Below are positions 47,266-60,200 of a stretch of DNA of 64,000 nucleotides, piece by piece. Made by a program: the position numbers and the translations under genes. Source of the stretch: Rutstroemia sp. NJR-2017a BVV2. Taxonomy: Eukaryota > Ascomycota > Leotiomycetes > Helotiales > Rutstroemiaceae. The notes under the pieces were generated by a model. It made no database searches. It was not told the origin of the DNA and worked only from the letters and a program-made list of their open reading frames with translations. Location of the stretch: NCBI GenBank assembly GCA_002946415.1, contig NJPS01000002.1, positions 62,001-126,000 of the forward strand, read 5' to 3'. Each line of letters begins with the position of its first letter. Position 1 is the first letter of the stretch.

Positions 47266-48952
47266 ATGGCAGACACATATCCTTCCATAGCACAATGTGC
47301 AATTGTAGCTATTGCCTTCAAGATATTATTGTTTCCCGCATAGTCAGTTTACCTTCCCCACAAACCACCCACAACCGACCCTCGCACGACGGCAGGCTGA
47401 TGAATTTGATGTTGAAGTAAATCGACCGACTTTGAAGTACATAGGAATTGGTTGGCGATTACGAATAGTCTGCCTCTCAATGAGTGGTACCTGGAAAAGA
47501 CCTCCGAATGGACTCTCGATTACCCTCCCTTCTTCGCATATTTCGAATTGTTCCTCTCGAAGTTCGCCGAATGGGTGGACCCTTTGATGTTGCGGGTGGA
47601 CAACCTGGAATACGATAGTTGGCAAACGGTGTACTTCCAGCGCGCAAGTGTTATAGCTACGGAACTTGTTCTAGTCTATGCGCTTCACCTGTAAGTGGTA
47701 GAATACCTTGTAGGGAACTTTGGCTGAACTTTCCAAGCTTTGTAAAATCTGCCCCCGCGAATTTGAAGCGTCCTTCGCAAGCTGCGGCACTTTCGATCCT
47801 CCTCTCGCCAGGTCTACTCATAATCGACCATATCCATTTTCAATATAATGGCTTTATGTATGGCCTTCTTATCCTTTCCTTGGTCATGGCTAGGAACGAT
47901 GGCACCAAATTAGCTAGCGGTTTATTGTTTGCAGCGCTGTTATGCCTCAAACACATCTACCTATATCTTGCTCCGGCATATTTCGTCTTCCTGCTGTCTG
48001 GTTATTGTCTCGGTCCCAAGTTTGGACCCAAGCGACCCTTCGACATCAAATTTTGGAATGCGATCAAGTTGGGAGTTAGTATTGCAGCAGTGTTTGGTGC
48101 GGCATTTGGTCCGTTTGTATATTTTGGACAGATGCCCCAACTTCTTGGGCGACTATTTCCATTCGGGAGAGGTCTTTGCCACGCTTACTGGGCTCCGAAT
48201 GTTTGGGCTCTGTACTCCTTCGCGGATCGAGTTCTCATCGCTGGTAGGTGAAATGTCTGAATCGCATGGACATTGGGCTAACATGTATAGTGGCACCCAA
48301 ACTAGGACTTCACGTCGACAAAGCAGCTATTAACAGTGTCACTCGCGGCCTTGTAGGGAATACTTCCTTTGCTGTTTTGCCAGAAATCACCAAAGGCATG
48401 ACCTTCGCCTTGACAGCTATTTTTGATTTTGTCCCCCTACTTAAGGTTTATCAGCGTCCTACATGGGATAACTTTATCGGGGGAGTCACTTTATGTGCCT
48501 ACTCGTCATTTTTATTTAGTTGGCATGTCCACGAGAAAGCCATCTTACTTGTCATTATCCCATTTAGTTTGATCGCGTTGAAAGATCGTCGATATCTTAG
48601 CGCATTTCGACCTTTGGCAGTCGCAGGTCATGTGTCGCTATTTCCCCTACTTTTCACAGCTGCAGAGTTCCCAATAAAGACTGTCTATACAATCTTTTGG
48701 CTCGTACTCTTCCTCCTCGCCTTCGATCGCCTTGCGCCAGCTTCGAACAAAGCAAGGATCTTCTTACTTGATCGATTTACCACAGTTTATATTGCAGTCA
48801 GTATACCGCTGATCTTGTATTGTTCCCTGATACATCAAATCGTCTTCGGAAAGACGTTAGAATTCCTTCCGTTGATGTTCACAAGCTCCTATTGTGCAAT
48901 TGGGGTGGTAGGAAGCTGGGTGGGATTTTTGGTTATATATTATACGAGTTAG
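47266..48952 (+). CDS. ALG8: ALG8 alpha-1,3-glucosyltransferase
   Basis: Alg8 adds the second glucose to the lipid-linked oligosaccharide in the ER lumen, using dolichyl-phosphate glucose. Exons 47266-47342, 47418-47690, 47738-48243 and 48291-48952 keep phase and give 505 residues. The loop [23 protein letters not shown] and [15 protein letters not shown] is the ALG6/ALG8 signature. [20 protein letters not shown] and [20 protein letters not shown] are more specific for ALG8. About ten hydrophobic segments follow, as expected for a polytopic enzyme. The start at [10 protein letters not shown] is the first ATG in the frame; an overlapping short frame lies just before it. Confidence 0.94.
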
Positions 48953-50920
48953 CGAGTGATCAATGATACCCATCTGTTTCTAGAGAAATGAGAATCTTTT
49001 CTACTTATTACTGGCATAGAAGCCATATTCTTCCAACTTGGAAACATGTCAGATAACTGTGCGTCATGTACTGAGCATCCTGATGATGGATGTTTAGATA
49101 TTGACCTACAGTCAACAACATCTTCTAAGCGAACACTCTCAGGGGTTACAACCTCAGGAGATAGTATAGGTCAAAGTCTAATGGATTGAGGCGATGAGGT
49201 TGAAATTGCAGTGGGCCGAAGAAGATTCGGATAGCGGTACTGGCTACTCCGGTATGGCACTGGGAAAGTATACACAGGAAGGTGGGGCGGGATTTGGTCT
49301 TTAGCACTCAAGGGGGAGGCGAAAGTATAGTCAAACTAGATTAGGCCAGTGATAGAGAAGCAGCAAAAGAGAGTCTATCGTGTTCAAAATCAACGTACGG
49401 CCGTTTGTAAAGTGCTAATGTGGGATGTCGTGGAGCTCCTAGAACCTGTGGGACTCGGTGATGGTTCGGGGGTAGGAGAACATCAAAGTATTGCTCCTTC
49501 AAGGATACCCACCGGGATATCCAAAAAGGGGTACATCGGAACGGGTTGAGATTACTTATATGGGACTTTTCTATCCTAGTACCTCTAGATGATGGTTCCA
49601 AACGCGAAGTTTGGTGATACCAAAATAAACAGCTCCATGTTCGCGTTCCAGGACAAAGCTCTCGATCAGAAAACGAAGCGGTAAAGCGCCGGGCGGGAGT
49701 TGAAGTTGGTCCAAGAGAGTCACGTGCATTCGCTTACGGGTAGTCTAGTCCCCTTCCGGTTTACTCACAGATCATGCGTGCCAGCACAAGACAATGCTTC
49801 TGAGTAAGTCTCTTGAGCCCTACAGGAAGAAGTGGCAACTCTTGATTGATTGAAGAAGGGAATATACGTCAGCAACAACAACTTTAAACACGAACTGTAG
49901 CTATGCATACAGTAACTTAACACAAACGATAGTCCCATGCCTCAATGGATCGCCCCTGAGTACTCGAATCTCGTGGTGAGCCCCCCCCATTCGACGTCAA
50001 CAATGCACTACCCGGCGATGAAAGTACCAGAACCGCCCTCAACAATGGGATCCGAGCCCCCGGAACCCGTGGGAGATGATTGACAACGAAAAACCAAACA
50101 ACGACAAATGCATCCGAGCACATTCTGACATATCCCGAAGCCGTTGTCCCCTGACCGTGAATTCGAGGAGTATTTGCATGAAATGTGGCTATCAGTCAGA
50201 GATCTTTTCTAGAAATCGTGTACCTGGGATTATTTAGCCAAACCACAAGATAAACACATCCATATATATTCATATTGTAGAGCGGACCTCGAGCTTCACA
50301 TCGAGCCCAAGAAAGTGGCTGAATTCGGGATCATTCTTCGTGTTGTTCTCATGGATAGAATAAATGTGTGATTATGGGTCGCAGTCTCTGGAAATGGTCT
50401 CGGTTCGAAACTAGGCTGGATCCTTGTCCAACGCTATCACATCCTCCCGATCATTTGTTAATGTTCTTCTGCTTCTTCTGACAAGGACTAAACTAAAATC
50501 CACTTCTTTTCACTTCCTCCTCCTCATCTTTTTCTTACTCTTCTACAACAACGCGTGCTAAATCTGTTTTCATCAACCATCACTCCACCACATTGAATAT
50601 ACGGGTTTATGGGCTTTCTTTAACACTTTCCGAGATCACAGGACGCGTCGAGAACCATATCTGTAAGTTTAGAGATTGATATACCTGCCTGCACAACCCC
50701 ATCTGCAAACGGAGCACACAATTGTACCCAGCCTTCACCCCCAACCCTCCATGTCAATTCTGGAATAACCCACAACGACTCTTTCTACTTGCATCAACGT
50801 GGGATAGCTGCTCGCGCAAAGCTTGATTTCCCTTCATGGAGGGGTATATCAAAACTAACATACTTCCCCTCTAGGTTCTCGGACACGGTCAAGTTTTCTT
50901 GACAGCAACTAACCTCTACC
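48953..50920. other. Intergenic region, no gene supported
   Basis: Nearly 2 kb between ALG8 and ITC1 (same strand). Short ATG frames exist but none has a family feature. The last 500 bases are pyrimidine-rich and likely include the ITC1 promoter and leader. Confidence 0.5.
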
Positions 50921-53900
50921 ATGGTAAGGGAGCTCTTTAGATATCTTAGACTGTGGGGATATAGCTAAACTTTCAGGTTCTCTTCAAACGGAAGCCGGTA
51001 CAATATGTATCCCGGCCGGAAATTGACAATGAGGATACAGAGGTACAGCTCCAATGACCGAGTACATCCACAGGTGCTTCAGCTAACAGGTAAAAGGTTT
51101 GGCTAATACCCCAAACTGGAGAGTATTTTGTGGATTATGAGCAATACTTGGCTCGGTGAGCAATGTTTCTTCACTTCCTCGTCGTCTCTCCCCGGGGTAG
51201 TATGGGGCTAACCGCAACAGCATGGATTTTTACAAGCAGGTACAATGGACCGCCAACAGCACCACGCCTGTAACAATAGCTAATTAATTGTAGCGACGTT
51301 TCATCTGTCAAATTACTGGTCACTCTGGATTATCCTTTTTCGAGGCGTTGAAGAGCGAGGTATGGGAGTCTGGAGTTCGCGCATGGCCGGGATGAGGTTG
51401 ACTAACCATCGCATAGTTGGCAGGCGCAGCAGAAGTCGAGGAGGCATTTCCGCAAGCACTCAAGGGTCCAATATTGAGGCGCGTTCAATTTCAAACCATT
51501 TCTCGAATCGATACACTGGTGGACCTTATTTTCGAAGAATTTCGATCAGACTACTACCCTGGAGAGTCAGTCACAGTTCACGTTGTTACCGGGGAACGAC
51601 TTAACGGCACTGTGAGAGACAAGACGCGATTTGGAAGCAAGGTTCTACCTGATGGCACACTCAGTCCGCCCTTTTCGAGATATTTCGTGAGCCTGGACAA
51701 CCGACCAACTGAAGAAGCGGTGGTGGATGATGCGCATATTACTCGAGATCGCAAAATATTTACCAAACAAGTTTTACGCTCCTTCATCAAGAAAACCGTT
51801 ACCAGGGAGGCGTGGACTGGCGCGCCTTGGTTAGTGAAGCACGATGTAGCTGCCGAATTTCACATCGACACTCGGGTACCCCCACATCTCAAATACGAGA
51901 ACAAAGCTGCGGAAAGAAAACAAATCCAGAGCCAGAAGAAAGTTGGAAACGCAAATGACTTTGATGCCATGGTAGGCAGTTTCCATGGTGGTGGAGGAAC
52001 TGGAAGTGCTACCCAGCAACGTCTACCAGAATTAAAACCGGCTCCTAAGAGTCACAAGAGCAAGCAGCAGCAAAGTCAGCTGGCAAAGAGTAAGCAGCAG
52101 TCATTTTTGAACCCTGCTCCATCTAATATATCCCCTTCCCAACACCCTTTCCAAATCCCATTCGTTTCACAACCTCCTCCCTTCATTTCTCACACTTTTC
52201 AAGCCAATGGGCCACCACAACAAGTGGGACCTCACTTCCAGAATTTCCACAATTCTACATTTGCATTTGCACCCCTCGCATCCCTTCCTCCCGCTCCGCC
52301 GCCACCTCCTCCCATCAAATACCCCATAGATGATCTGGAAGTGCCGCCGCGTATTGATGGCCCAAAACGACCCTCCATCAAGTACTATTCTCAGGACCTA
52401 CCAATGTTATCTGGAGAGGCAACCGCTGCGGGCAACGGCATTTCGATGACATCAATTGGACCACTACTAGAGACTTGGGATACTCTGAATGTGTACTGCC
52501 AGGTATTCAAGCTAGATTCCTTTACGTTTGACGATTTTGTAGAGGCTCTGCAATTCACGTCCGAGGATGTAGAATGCGAACTGTTTGTCGAAGTACATTG
52601 TGCGGTACTGAAGGTCATTGTTGATCCTGAAGTCGATGATGGAAAAGTCCAGGTTCGCCTACCGGATATGGATGACGATGAAGATGAAGACGAGGAAGAA
52701 GACTCCACGCTGGAGGCGAGCGCATTGCCAACTCCTACACCGGAGCCGGAACCAAAGCCAAAAGGACGTGCAACAAGGAGTAGTCTAGCAAAAGCGGAAG
52801 CAGAGGCTTTGAAGGCCCCACCTCCAGAGCCGGTCCCTGAGGCACCAACTGGACCGAAAAGTGTTCACCGCGCGGCAGAGATCGAAGCTGCGATCGATTG
52901 GATCGAACGCTTGCAGAAGCGCGATTTCAAAAATGGTGGTTGGGAATCTATCATAGTCGGCTTACTCCATCAACTTTCCAAGGATCCGAGGCACCTCCCT
53001 GCTTGTGAAGCACTTCTTGTCCAGCTAGCTCCTTTGGACCTGGAACCTACCCAGGAGACTGTTCGTGCACAATACGCTAAGCTTGACGTCAACTTCCGTA
53101 TTCAAGCTCTTCAGATCATCTGCTTGCTTACAGCTGAAACAAAAGCTATCCGTGGTTACATGGAGGAGAGTAGTGAGCACATGACCGCCCTTCGCAAGGA
53201 AAAGATTACATTTCAACGTGTGCGAAAAGAGGCGTAAGTAACATGAAAGATCATTTTTCGAAATTTATACTAACAAAATATAGTACCGAGGCCCTTAAGA
53301 AGCTCAATGAGGAGCGCAAACTGCTTGAGCCGCCGCCACCAGCTCCTGCACCGGCTGTGGAAGTACCTGAAGCCAACGGTGATGTGACTATGCAGGATGC
53401 GGAAGAAGAAGTCCAAGATTCGCATAACGATGAAGTCATGGATACAGACGAGGAGATTCATCATGGCCGCTCGTTACGGCGTGGTCATGACCGTGCCGCA
53501 GAAAGAAAACGCAAACGTGAAGCCGAACAGGAGAAGAAAGAGAAGGCCGAAGCTGAAGCGAAAATCCCGAAACCCTCGAAACAACTTACAAAGCTTCTTA
53601 AGGATATCCAGAAGAAGCAAGATGAAATCAGAAAAGCCGAAGAGGAGATCGCTATTTTGGACAACGATCTTCGAGAAGCCGACTGTCCTCGTACTAGGGT
53701 TCTCGGTAAGGATCGTTTCTGGAATCGTTATTACTGGTTTGAGCGCAATGGCATGCCATATGCCGGTTTACCTACCAGCTCTACAGCCGACGCGGGCTAT
53801 GCGAATGGTTGCATTTGGATCCAAGGTCCGGACGATCTCGAACGTGAAGGCTACATTGAAATGCGCCCCGAGTGGCAAGATGAATATAGGTCCAAATTCA

Positions 53901-54379
53901 ACATGAGCGTACCGGAACGCAAAATCATGGAAGAAGGATCAACGCACGTCTTCAACGCTCGTCAATGGGGCTACTACGACGACCCAGACACGGTCGAAGG
54001 GCTCATCGACTGGCTCGATACGCGTGGTAACAATGAATTGAAACTGAGAAAGGAACTCATCATGTACAAAGATAAGATCGCGGATCATATGGCGAAACGC
54101 AAGGAATACCTCAACCCGAGTGAAGAGAAGAGCGTCGAGTCAGGAAATAAACGCATGTCGACGAGGGGGAAAGCTCAACAGCCTCATCCGGATCATACGG
54201 CGCATCGATGTCTGGCTTGGAGAAACAATACCGCGATTAAGGAATTGGGTCATCTGCATTCGGATCAGCCGAGGAATCGCAAACCGGCTAAGAAGGCGGC
54301 TCCTCCGCCTCCGCCGCCCGTTGAGGAGGAGAGACAGACGAGGAGTGAGGCGAGGAATAAGAGTCAGAGGAAACGGTGA
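50921..54379 (+). CDS. ITC1: ISWI complex subunit, Itc1/Acf1 type (WAC-DDT-WHIM)
   Basis: The partner of the ISWI ATPase in chromatin remodelling. Exons read as 50921-50923, 50977-51042, 51097-51155, 51222-51240, 51295-51361, 51417-53233 and 53284-54379, about 1,040 residues. The first coding exon is only the ATG. The WAC domain includes VLFKRKPVQYV, VWLIPQTGEYFVDYEQYLAR, MDFYKQ, and, later, ICQITGHSGLSFFEALKSE. Next come FSRYFVSLDNRP, a DDT domain near 400-460 (WDTLNVYCQVFKLDSFTFDDFVEAL) and a WHIM segment (GKDRFWNRYYWFERNGMPYAGLP). Acidic and basic stretches surround them. One difficulty: with the best-looking acceptor before 51295, exon 5 is one base too long and the frame breaks (see findings). 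The other acceptor at 51281 keeps frame but replaces the expected Arg-Arg-Phe. Confidence 0.9.
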
Positions 54380-57278
54380 TGGGTGAAGGGGGTGGATGAT
54401 GTTGGACATGGAAAAACAGCTAGCAAATTTGTTTGTTTTGTTCTGAAAGGAAGGATTGGCTGTCTTTCTTCATTGTGTTGTTGTGTGAAAATACGGAGCA
54501 ATGGTCCGAGTTTGAGTTTCTTGTCTCTGAAAAGGAAAAACTATAGCATCGCATTCTGGAGGGAAGAACCGGAAAGGAAAGGAGAGGAATGGATAAATAA
54601 ATAGCATGGCATAGCATAGCATGTGTATGGAGTTTTACTTGGGAGGTGGGAGTTTTTTGTTTTCCGGATGGGTATATGGGGATGGGATAGCATGAGATAG
54701 CATAGGACTGACTGCGATGGAAGACAGGCCAGACCAGGCAATTCATTTGAGATCAGATTAGATTACATAGTGCAGTGCAGTGCATCATATACGTTATAAA
54801 AAGCTTTGGTGGGGTGAGGTTAAGGATGATGGTATATTGAATGGAGTTTCTTGATTGTTATTGTAGTGAGTGAGTGAGTGTTTTTGTAGTTTCCTTTGCT
54901 CTATTCTGCTTTGCTTTACTCGAGTACTCCTAATTTGTTCATAGAGTGACCTTACCTACAGGCTATAATAAATCTTCAAGTGAAGAAAAGTTAAATAAGT
55001 GAATTAATTAACATACAAACACTTCCTACCAAATAAAGTAAAGATACAATCCGATCGACCGATCGATGGAGAGAATCAATATTATATAGATTATGCGAAC
55101 TTGCCTTGTTACGAGAGGGGAGAGGAGATTATGTAAGAGGGAATTTGCGTGGACGGACAATCGGGGTTTTGGGAATTGTCCGTGGGAATTGCAGGCTGTG
55201 GCTGCGGTTTTCCTTTTTTGGTGTGGTGGGTGGGGGATTTTTGGTCGGTGGGTGGTGTTTGGTGGGGCAGTTGGAGGAGGGGGAGTTTCATGTTTGGGAA
55301 TATTTGGATGGGATGGACTGGATGGCAGGTCAAAGTAGGTATGGAATAGGAACAGGTTTAGTGAGGGGTGATGGTGGTGATGGGATGGTAGTAGATAGAG
55401 ATATATTGTTTATTAGGTGGTTAGCAGTTATAGTAAACAAGAAATAGTCGGCCTCCACGGCAGTGGCCCTCGGAGAGCCAGCGGAGCGTCGTTTTAGTAT
55501 CCAGAGATGAGAGGGATATTGAAGGGAGGTGAAGGATAGCTAGTGTTGGTGCTGGTAGGTAAATAGATAGTAGATTGATAGTTGTAAGTGTATTTACAAC
55601 GTTACTATCTGTCACTTCCCTTCCCTCCTCTTTCTCCCTATGCTATAAAGTCTACCAGCTGCCAAGTTATATCAAGAATAACCATGACATCCTATATTTT
55701 TCTCACGTTAATCCCATCCCATCCATCCACACGTAGCACAGCATACCCGTACCGTCGACAAGGAGTAGGGTTTACCAGTCATGCATGGCGGCTTACGATA
55801 CGTAACATAACCTTATGTTGCCGTATTGGTAACGGCGAATTCGAACGGGCTTAAGCGGTGCGATTGTTGCTCCGTGTCGGAAGTATGTCGGATTGCACGG
55901 GAAGGAGTTAATTGTAGTCGGTTACCGGAACGGTGAGTTGGCAGGAGGAGGGAAGGTTTACACGGCGGATGTGATGGGTTGGGATTGGTAAAATTGGTAA
56001 GGAGGGAGGGGGAAAGGAGGTTGGCTCGGTAGCCAGAACGGTGTATGGCTTTGAGCTTGCAGTATTGGGCGTGGGGAGGAGATAAGTGTTTATACGGTGT
56101 GAGTATGATAAGTCAGGATTGGTAAGATTGATAAGATTGGTAAGGAAGGAGGGAGCCAGGGACGGGACGGGATGGTGGGAGAGGGGAGTGCACAGGTATT
56201 AGGTAGGAGGTTGGGTGGAAGATCTGCTATGAACTGGACCCTGATGGGTGTGGTTACTAGTGGTCACTGGTTAGTGATAGCATTAGATAGGAGGAGGTTA
56301 AGCCAGGAACTGTACATGTACAGCATAAGTAATGTGATAGGAGCTGTAGGAGCTGTGCAGATAAGGTAGAAAGAGGTGGGTAGACGTTGGTGGAACTTCG
56401 TATATGAAAGTATGTGATTAGTCGACAAGATATGAAAGTACGAAAGTAGAGCCGCAGACACGGAATGCGCCTTATGGAAAAGTTTGCACATTCCATATTC
56501 CATAATCCGTAAGCCGGAACTCGAACTCCACAAAGTAGATCCGTACCCAGATCCACGGATGTAGCGTAGCCCACTAGCCCCGAAATAGGACAAGCTTGCT
56601 GTGGCAGAATGTGCGGCCGCCCTTCTAAGACCCGCTTAGCCTCTCGAATTCCACTAAATCCGCGCCGCACGCAAATTTCACGGTCTTTCAAATGTCCGCA
56701 CCGAGCACAATAGCGTCGTTTTCGTTCGAATGGAGAATTGCAGGAGTCAACACCACGCGCGGGAAAGCTTCTTTTTGGCGTTTTTGATCGATGGATGGCG
56801 TAGGTGGGTCATGGACTTTGTCCTGTTATGGTGGGGGCTTGTTTGGTCTCGGTGTCTGCCTGGAACGTTCGTTGCAGGAATACGTCGGGTTGCTTTTTCC
56901 ATTTCCCTTATTATATGTAGGTCGTCCCTGTGCTCTGCTGGAGACGAGACAAGTCGATATTGAAGTTTTTCGTTTTCACATATTTACGCTTGTGGCTTTA
57001 CTTTCTTAGACGCTTTCTTTGTTGATTACTTACAAGAGACTCCGTCCATTGAAAGCGTGCTTGATATGATATCATCCGATATCTGTCTTTGAACCTTTCG
57101 AGTCTTTGGACCTATCTCTCTTATTTTAATAATTCCTCTGATTGTTACGTTATATATCCCAGACGCAAATTTGTACGTACTTGTTCAGACTAGGCCTTGA
57201 ACATTCTCAGCACCTTATATCTTCTTCTCGATCGAGACAATCACCCCTCGACAGTCACTGAGGAACACCGAAGAAGTC
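54380..57278. other. Long upstream region of the ABC transporter
   Basis: 2.9 kb between ITC1 and the PDR-type transporter on the same strand. No gene was supported. It contains TAGCA repeats near 54603, a diverged duplication (about 55919-56010 and 56024-56155) and a PDRE-like word at 56552-56559. A short upstream frame begins at 57067 within the probable leader. Confidence 0.5.
56552..56559. promoter_or_regulatory. PDRE-like site upstream of the ABC transporter
   Basis: TCCACGGA here is the reverse complement of TCCGTGGA, which fits the yeast pleiotropic drug response element TCCGYGGA exactly. It lies about 720 bp before the start of a PDR-type transporter. Filamentous fungi use other zinc-cluster regulators, so function is inferred from position and sequence only. 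Confidence 0.35.
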
Positions 57279-60200
57279 ATGGCTGCCATCGAGCCGGAAG
57301 GCTACGAGTCGATAGTGCAACAGAAAACCAATCCAACCGACGCCCAAGGTCGTGGAAATGCACTTACTCGCGCCCTTACCAATCTGTCGACCTTCTCCGA
57401 ACGCAAGAACCAACGAGCATACGATGAGTCGGACGAAGATCGAGAGCCAGTTAGCATGGCGCAGGACTGGGGTATGATGCCCGAGATCCAAGCCATGCGA
57501 CAACAAGGTGAGAAGGATCAGGTCAAAGGTCGGGAGTTGGGTGTGACATGGAGGAACCTCACGGTCAGAGGTGTGGGTGCTGATGCGGCCGTTAATGAGA
57601 ACGTGGTATCGCAGTTTAATATTCCGCAAAAAGTGAAGGAGGGCAGAGGTGGTATGCAGTTGAAGACGATCCTGGATAATACACATGGATGTGTGAAACC
57701 TGGCGAGATGCTGTTGGTGTTGGGACGACCCGGAGCTGGATGCACGACATTGTTGAAGATGTTGGCCAACAACCGATCGGGGTATGCGGAAGTCGAGGGC
57801 GATGTCCATTTCGGATCACTTAATCATACCGAGGCGGCGCAATATCGAGGTCAAATCGTCATGAATACCGAAGATGAACTGTTCTTTCCTACGCTTACAG
57901 TTGGACAAACAATCGACTTCGCAACACGCATGAAGGTTCCGCACGTTCTCCCTTCTAATTACAATGACCCTGTCGAATACCAGAGACAGAGTAGGGACTT
58001 CTTGCTCAAGTCGATGGGTATCTCACACACTCATGATACCAAGGTCGGAAACGAATTTGTGAGAGGTGTCTCCGGTGGTGAACGGAAACGTGTGAGTATC
58101 ATCGAGACGCTCGCCACAAGAGGAAGTGTCACCTGTTGGGATAACTCCACCAGAGGTCTAGATGCCAGTACTGCGTTGGAGTACACAAAGGCAATCCGTG
58201 CTTTGACCGATATCTTCGGGTTGGGCAGTATTGTTACGCTTTACCAAGCCGGAAATGGTATCTACAACCTCTTTGACAAAGTGTTGGTCTTGGATGAAGG
58301 AAAGGAGATCTATTATGGACCGATGAAACAGGCAAGACCATTTATGGAGGAGCTTGGATTTATCTGCGAGGGTGGAGCTAATGTTGCGGATTTCTTGACT
58401 GGTGTTACGGTACGTAATTGTTTTGTCAAGGTCCCCACAATCACATACTGACTAACAATGAAATAGGTGCCAACTGAGAGAAAAATCAAACCTGGGTTCG
58501 AAGGTCGATTCCCTCGCACTGCAGACGAAATCCGTGCTGCATACGAGAAAAGCCCAATAAGATCTGAGATGGAAGTAGAGTACAACTATCCCACCACTGA
58601 AGAAGCCAAACAACGCACTTCCGACTTCCGCGACTCTGTCCAACACGAAAAATATCCCCGACTTCCAAAGAAGTCCCCACTGACAGTCAGTTTCGTGACT
58701 CAAGTCAAAGCCTGTGTGATCCGGCAATACCAGATCATCTGGGGTGACAAAGCCACCTTCATCATCAAGCAATTATCTACTCTAGCACAAGCTCTCATCT
58801 CCGGTTCGCTCTTCTATAATGCTCCTAATAATTCCGCTGGTCTCTTCGTCAAATCTGGTGCCCTCTTCCTCTCTCTACTGTTTAATGCTCTTCTCGCCAT
58901 GTCCGAAGTCACAGATTCTTTCACCGGTCGTCCTGTCCTGGCAAAACACAAAGGATTTGCCTTGTACCATCCCGCTGCCTTCTGTATAGCTCAAATCGCA
59001 GCCGACATTCCTGTCCTTCTTGTGCAGATCTCCCATTTCTCAGTGGTCTTGTACTTTATGGTTGGATTGAAATCGGATGCCGGTGCTTTCTTCACCTACT
59101 GGATCATAATCTTTGCAACGACTATGTGCATGACGGCATTATTCAGATGGATTGGTGCAGCATTCGACAATTTCGATGCCGCGAGTAAGGTTTCTGGTTT
59201 CTTGATTGCGGCCACAATCATGTACACGGGTTATATGATTCAGAAACCTCATATGCATCCCTGGTTCGTCTGGATTTACTGGATTGATCCGCTTGCTTAT
59301 GGATTCTCCGCCATCTTAGCAAACGAGTTCAAGGGTACTACAATTCCTTGTGTCGGAACCAATCTGGTACCAAATGGGCCTGGGTATGCCGACTTAGCTT
59401 ATCAAGCATGCGCTGGTGTTGGCGGTGCCCTACCTGGTGCTACTTCAGTTACCGGTGAACAATACCTCAACTCACTGTCCTACTCTTCCGGCAACATCTG
59501 GCGCAACTTCGGTATCCTTTGGGCGTGGTGGGTTCTTTTCGTCGCCCTGACCATCTACTCAACGAGCAACTGGAAAGCCAATGGAGGCAAGAGCGGATTC
59601 CTTTTGGTTCCTCGTGAGAAGGCCAAGAAGAACCTCGTTCCCGTCTTGAAGAATGATGAGGAATCTCGTCCAGCTAACAACTCCACTCGTCCTTCGTCCC
59701 AAGATACCAAGGTCGAGAAACAAACTGATGATCAATTGGTCCGCAATACATCGATCTTCACCTGGAAAAACCTCACCTACACCGTCAAGACTCCTTCTGG
59801 CGATCGTGTCCTTCTTGACAATGTCCAAGGATGGGTCAAACCCGGTATGCTTGGTGCACTGATGGGATCTTCTGGTGCTGGTAAAACTACTCTCTTGGAT
59901 GTTCTAGCTCAACGCAAAACAGACGGAACCATCAAGGGATCAATCCTGGTTGACGGCCGTCCTCTTTCCGTCAGTTTCCAACGTTCAGCCGGTTACTGTG
60001 AACAACTCGACGTCCACGAGCGTCTCTCCACCGTTCGTGAAGCCCTCGAGTTCTCTGCTCTCCTCCGCCAATCGCGCAACATCCCCCGTGAGGAGAAATT
60101 GAGGTACGTCGACACCATTATTGACTTGTTGGAAATGCACGACATCGAGAACACATTGATCGGAAGCCCTGGAGCTGGTCTGTCTATCGAACAGAGAAAA

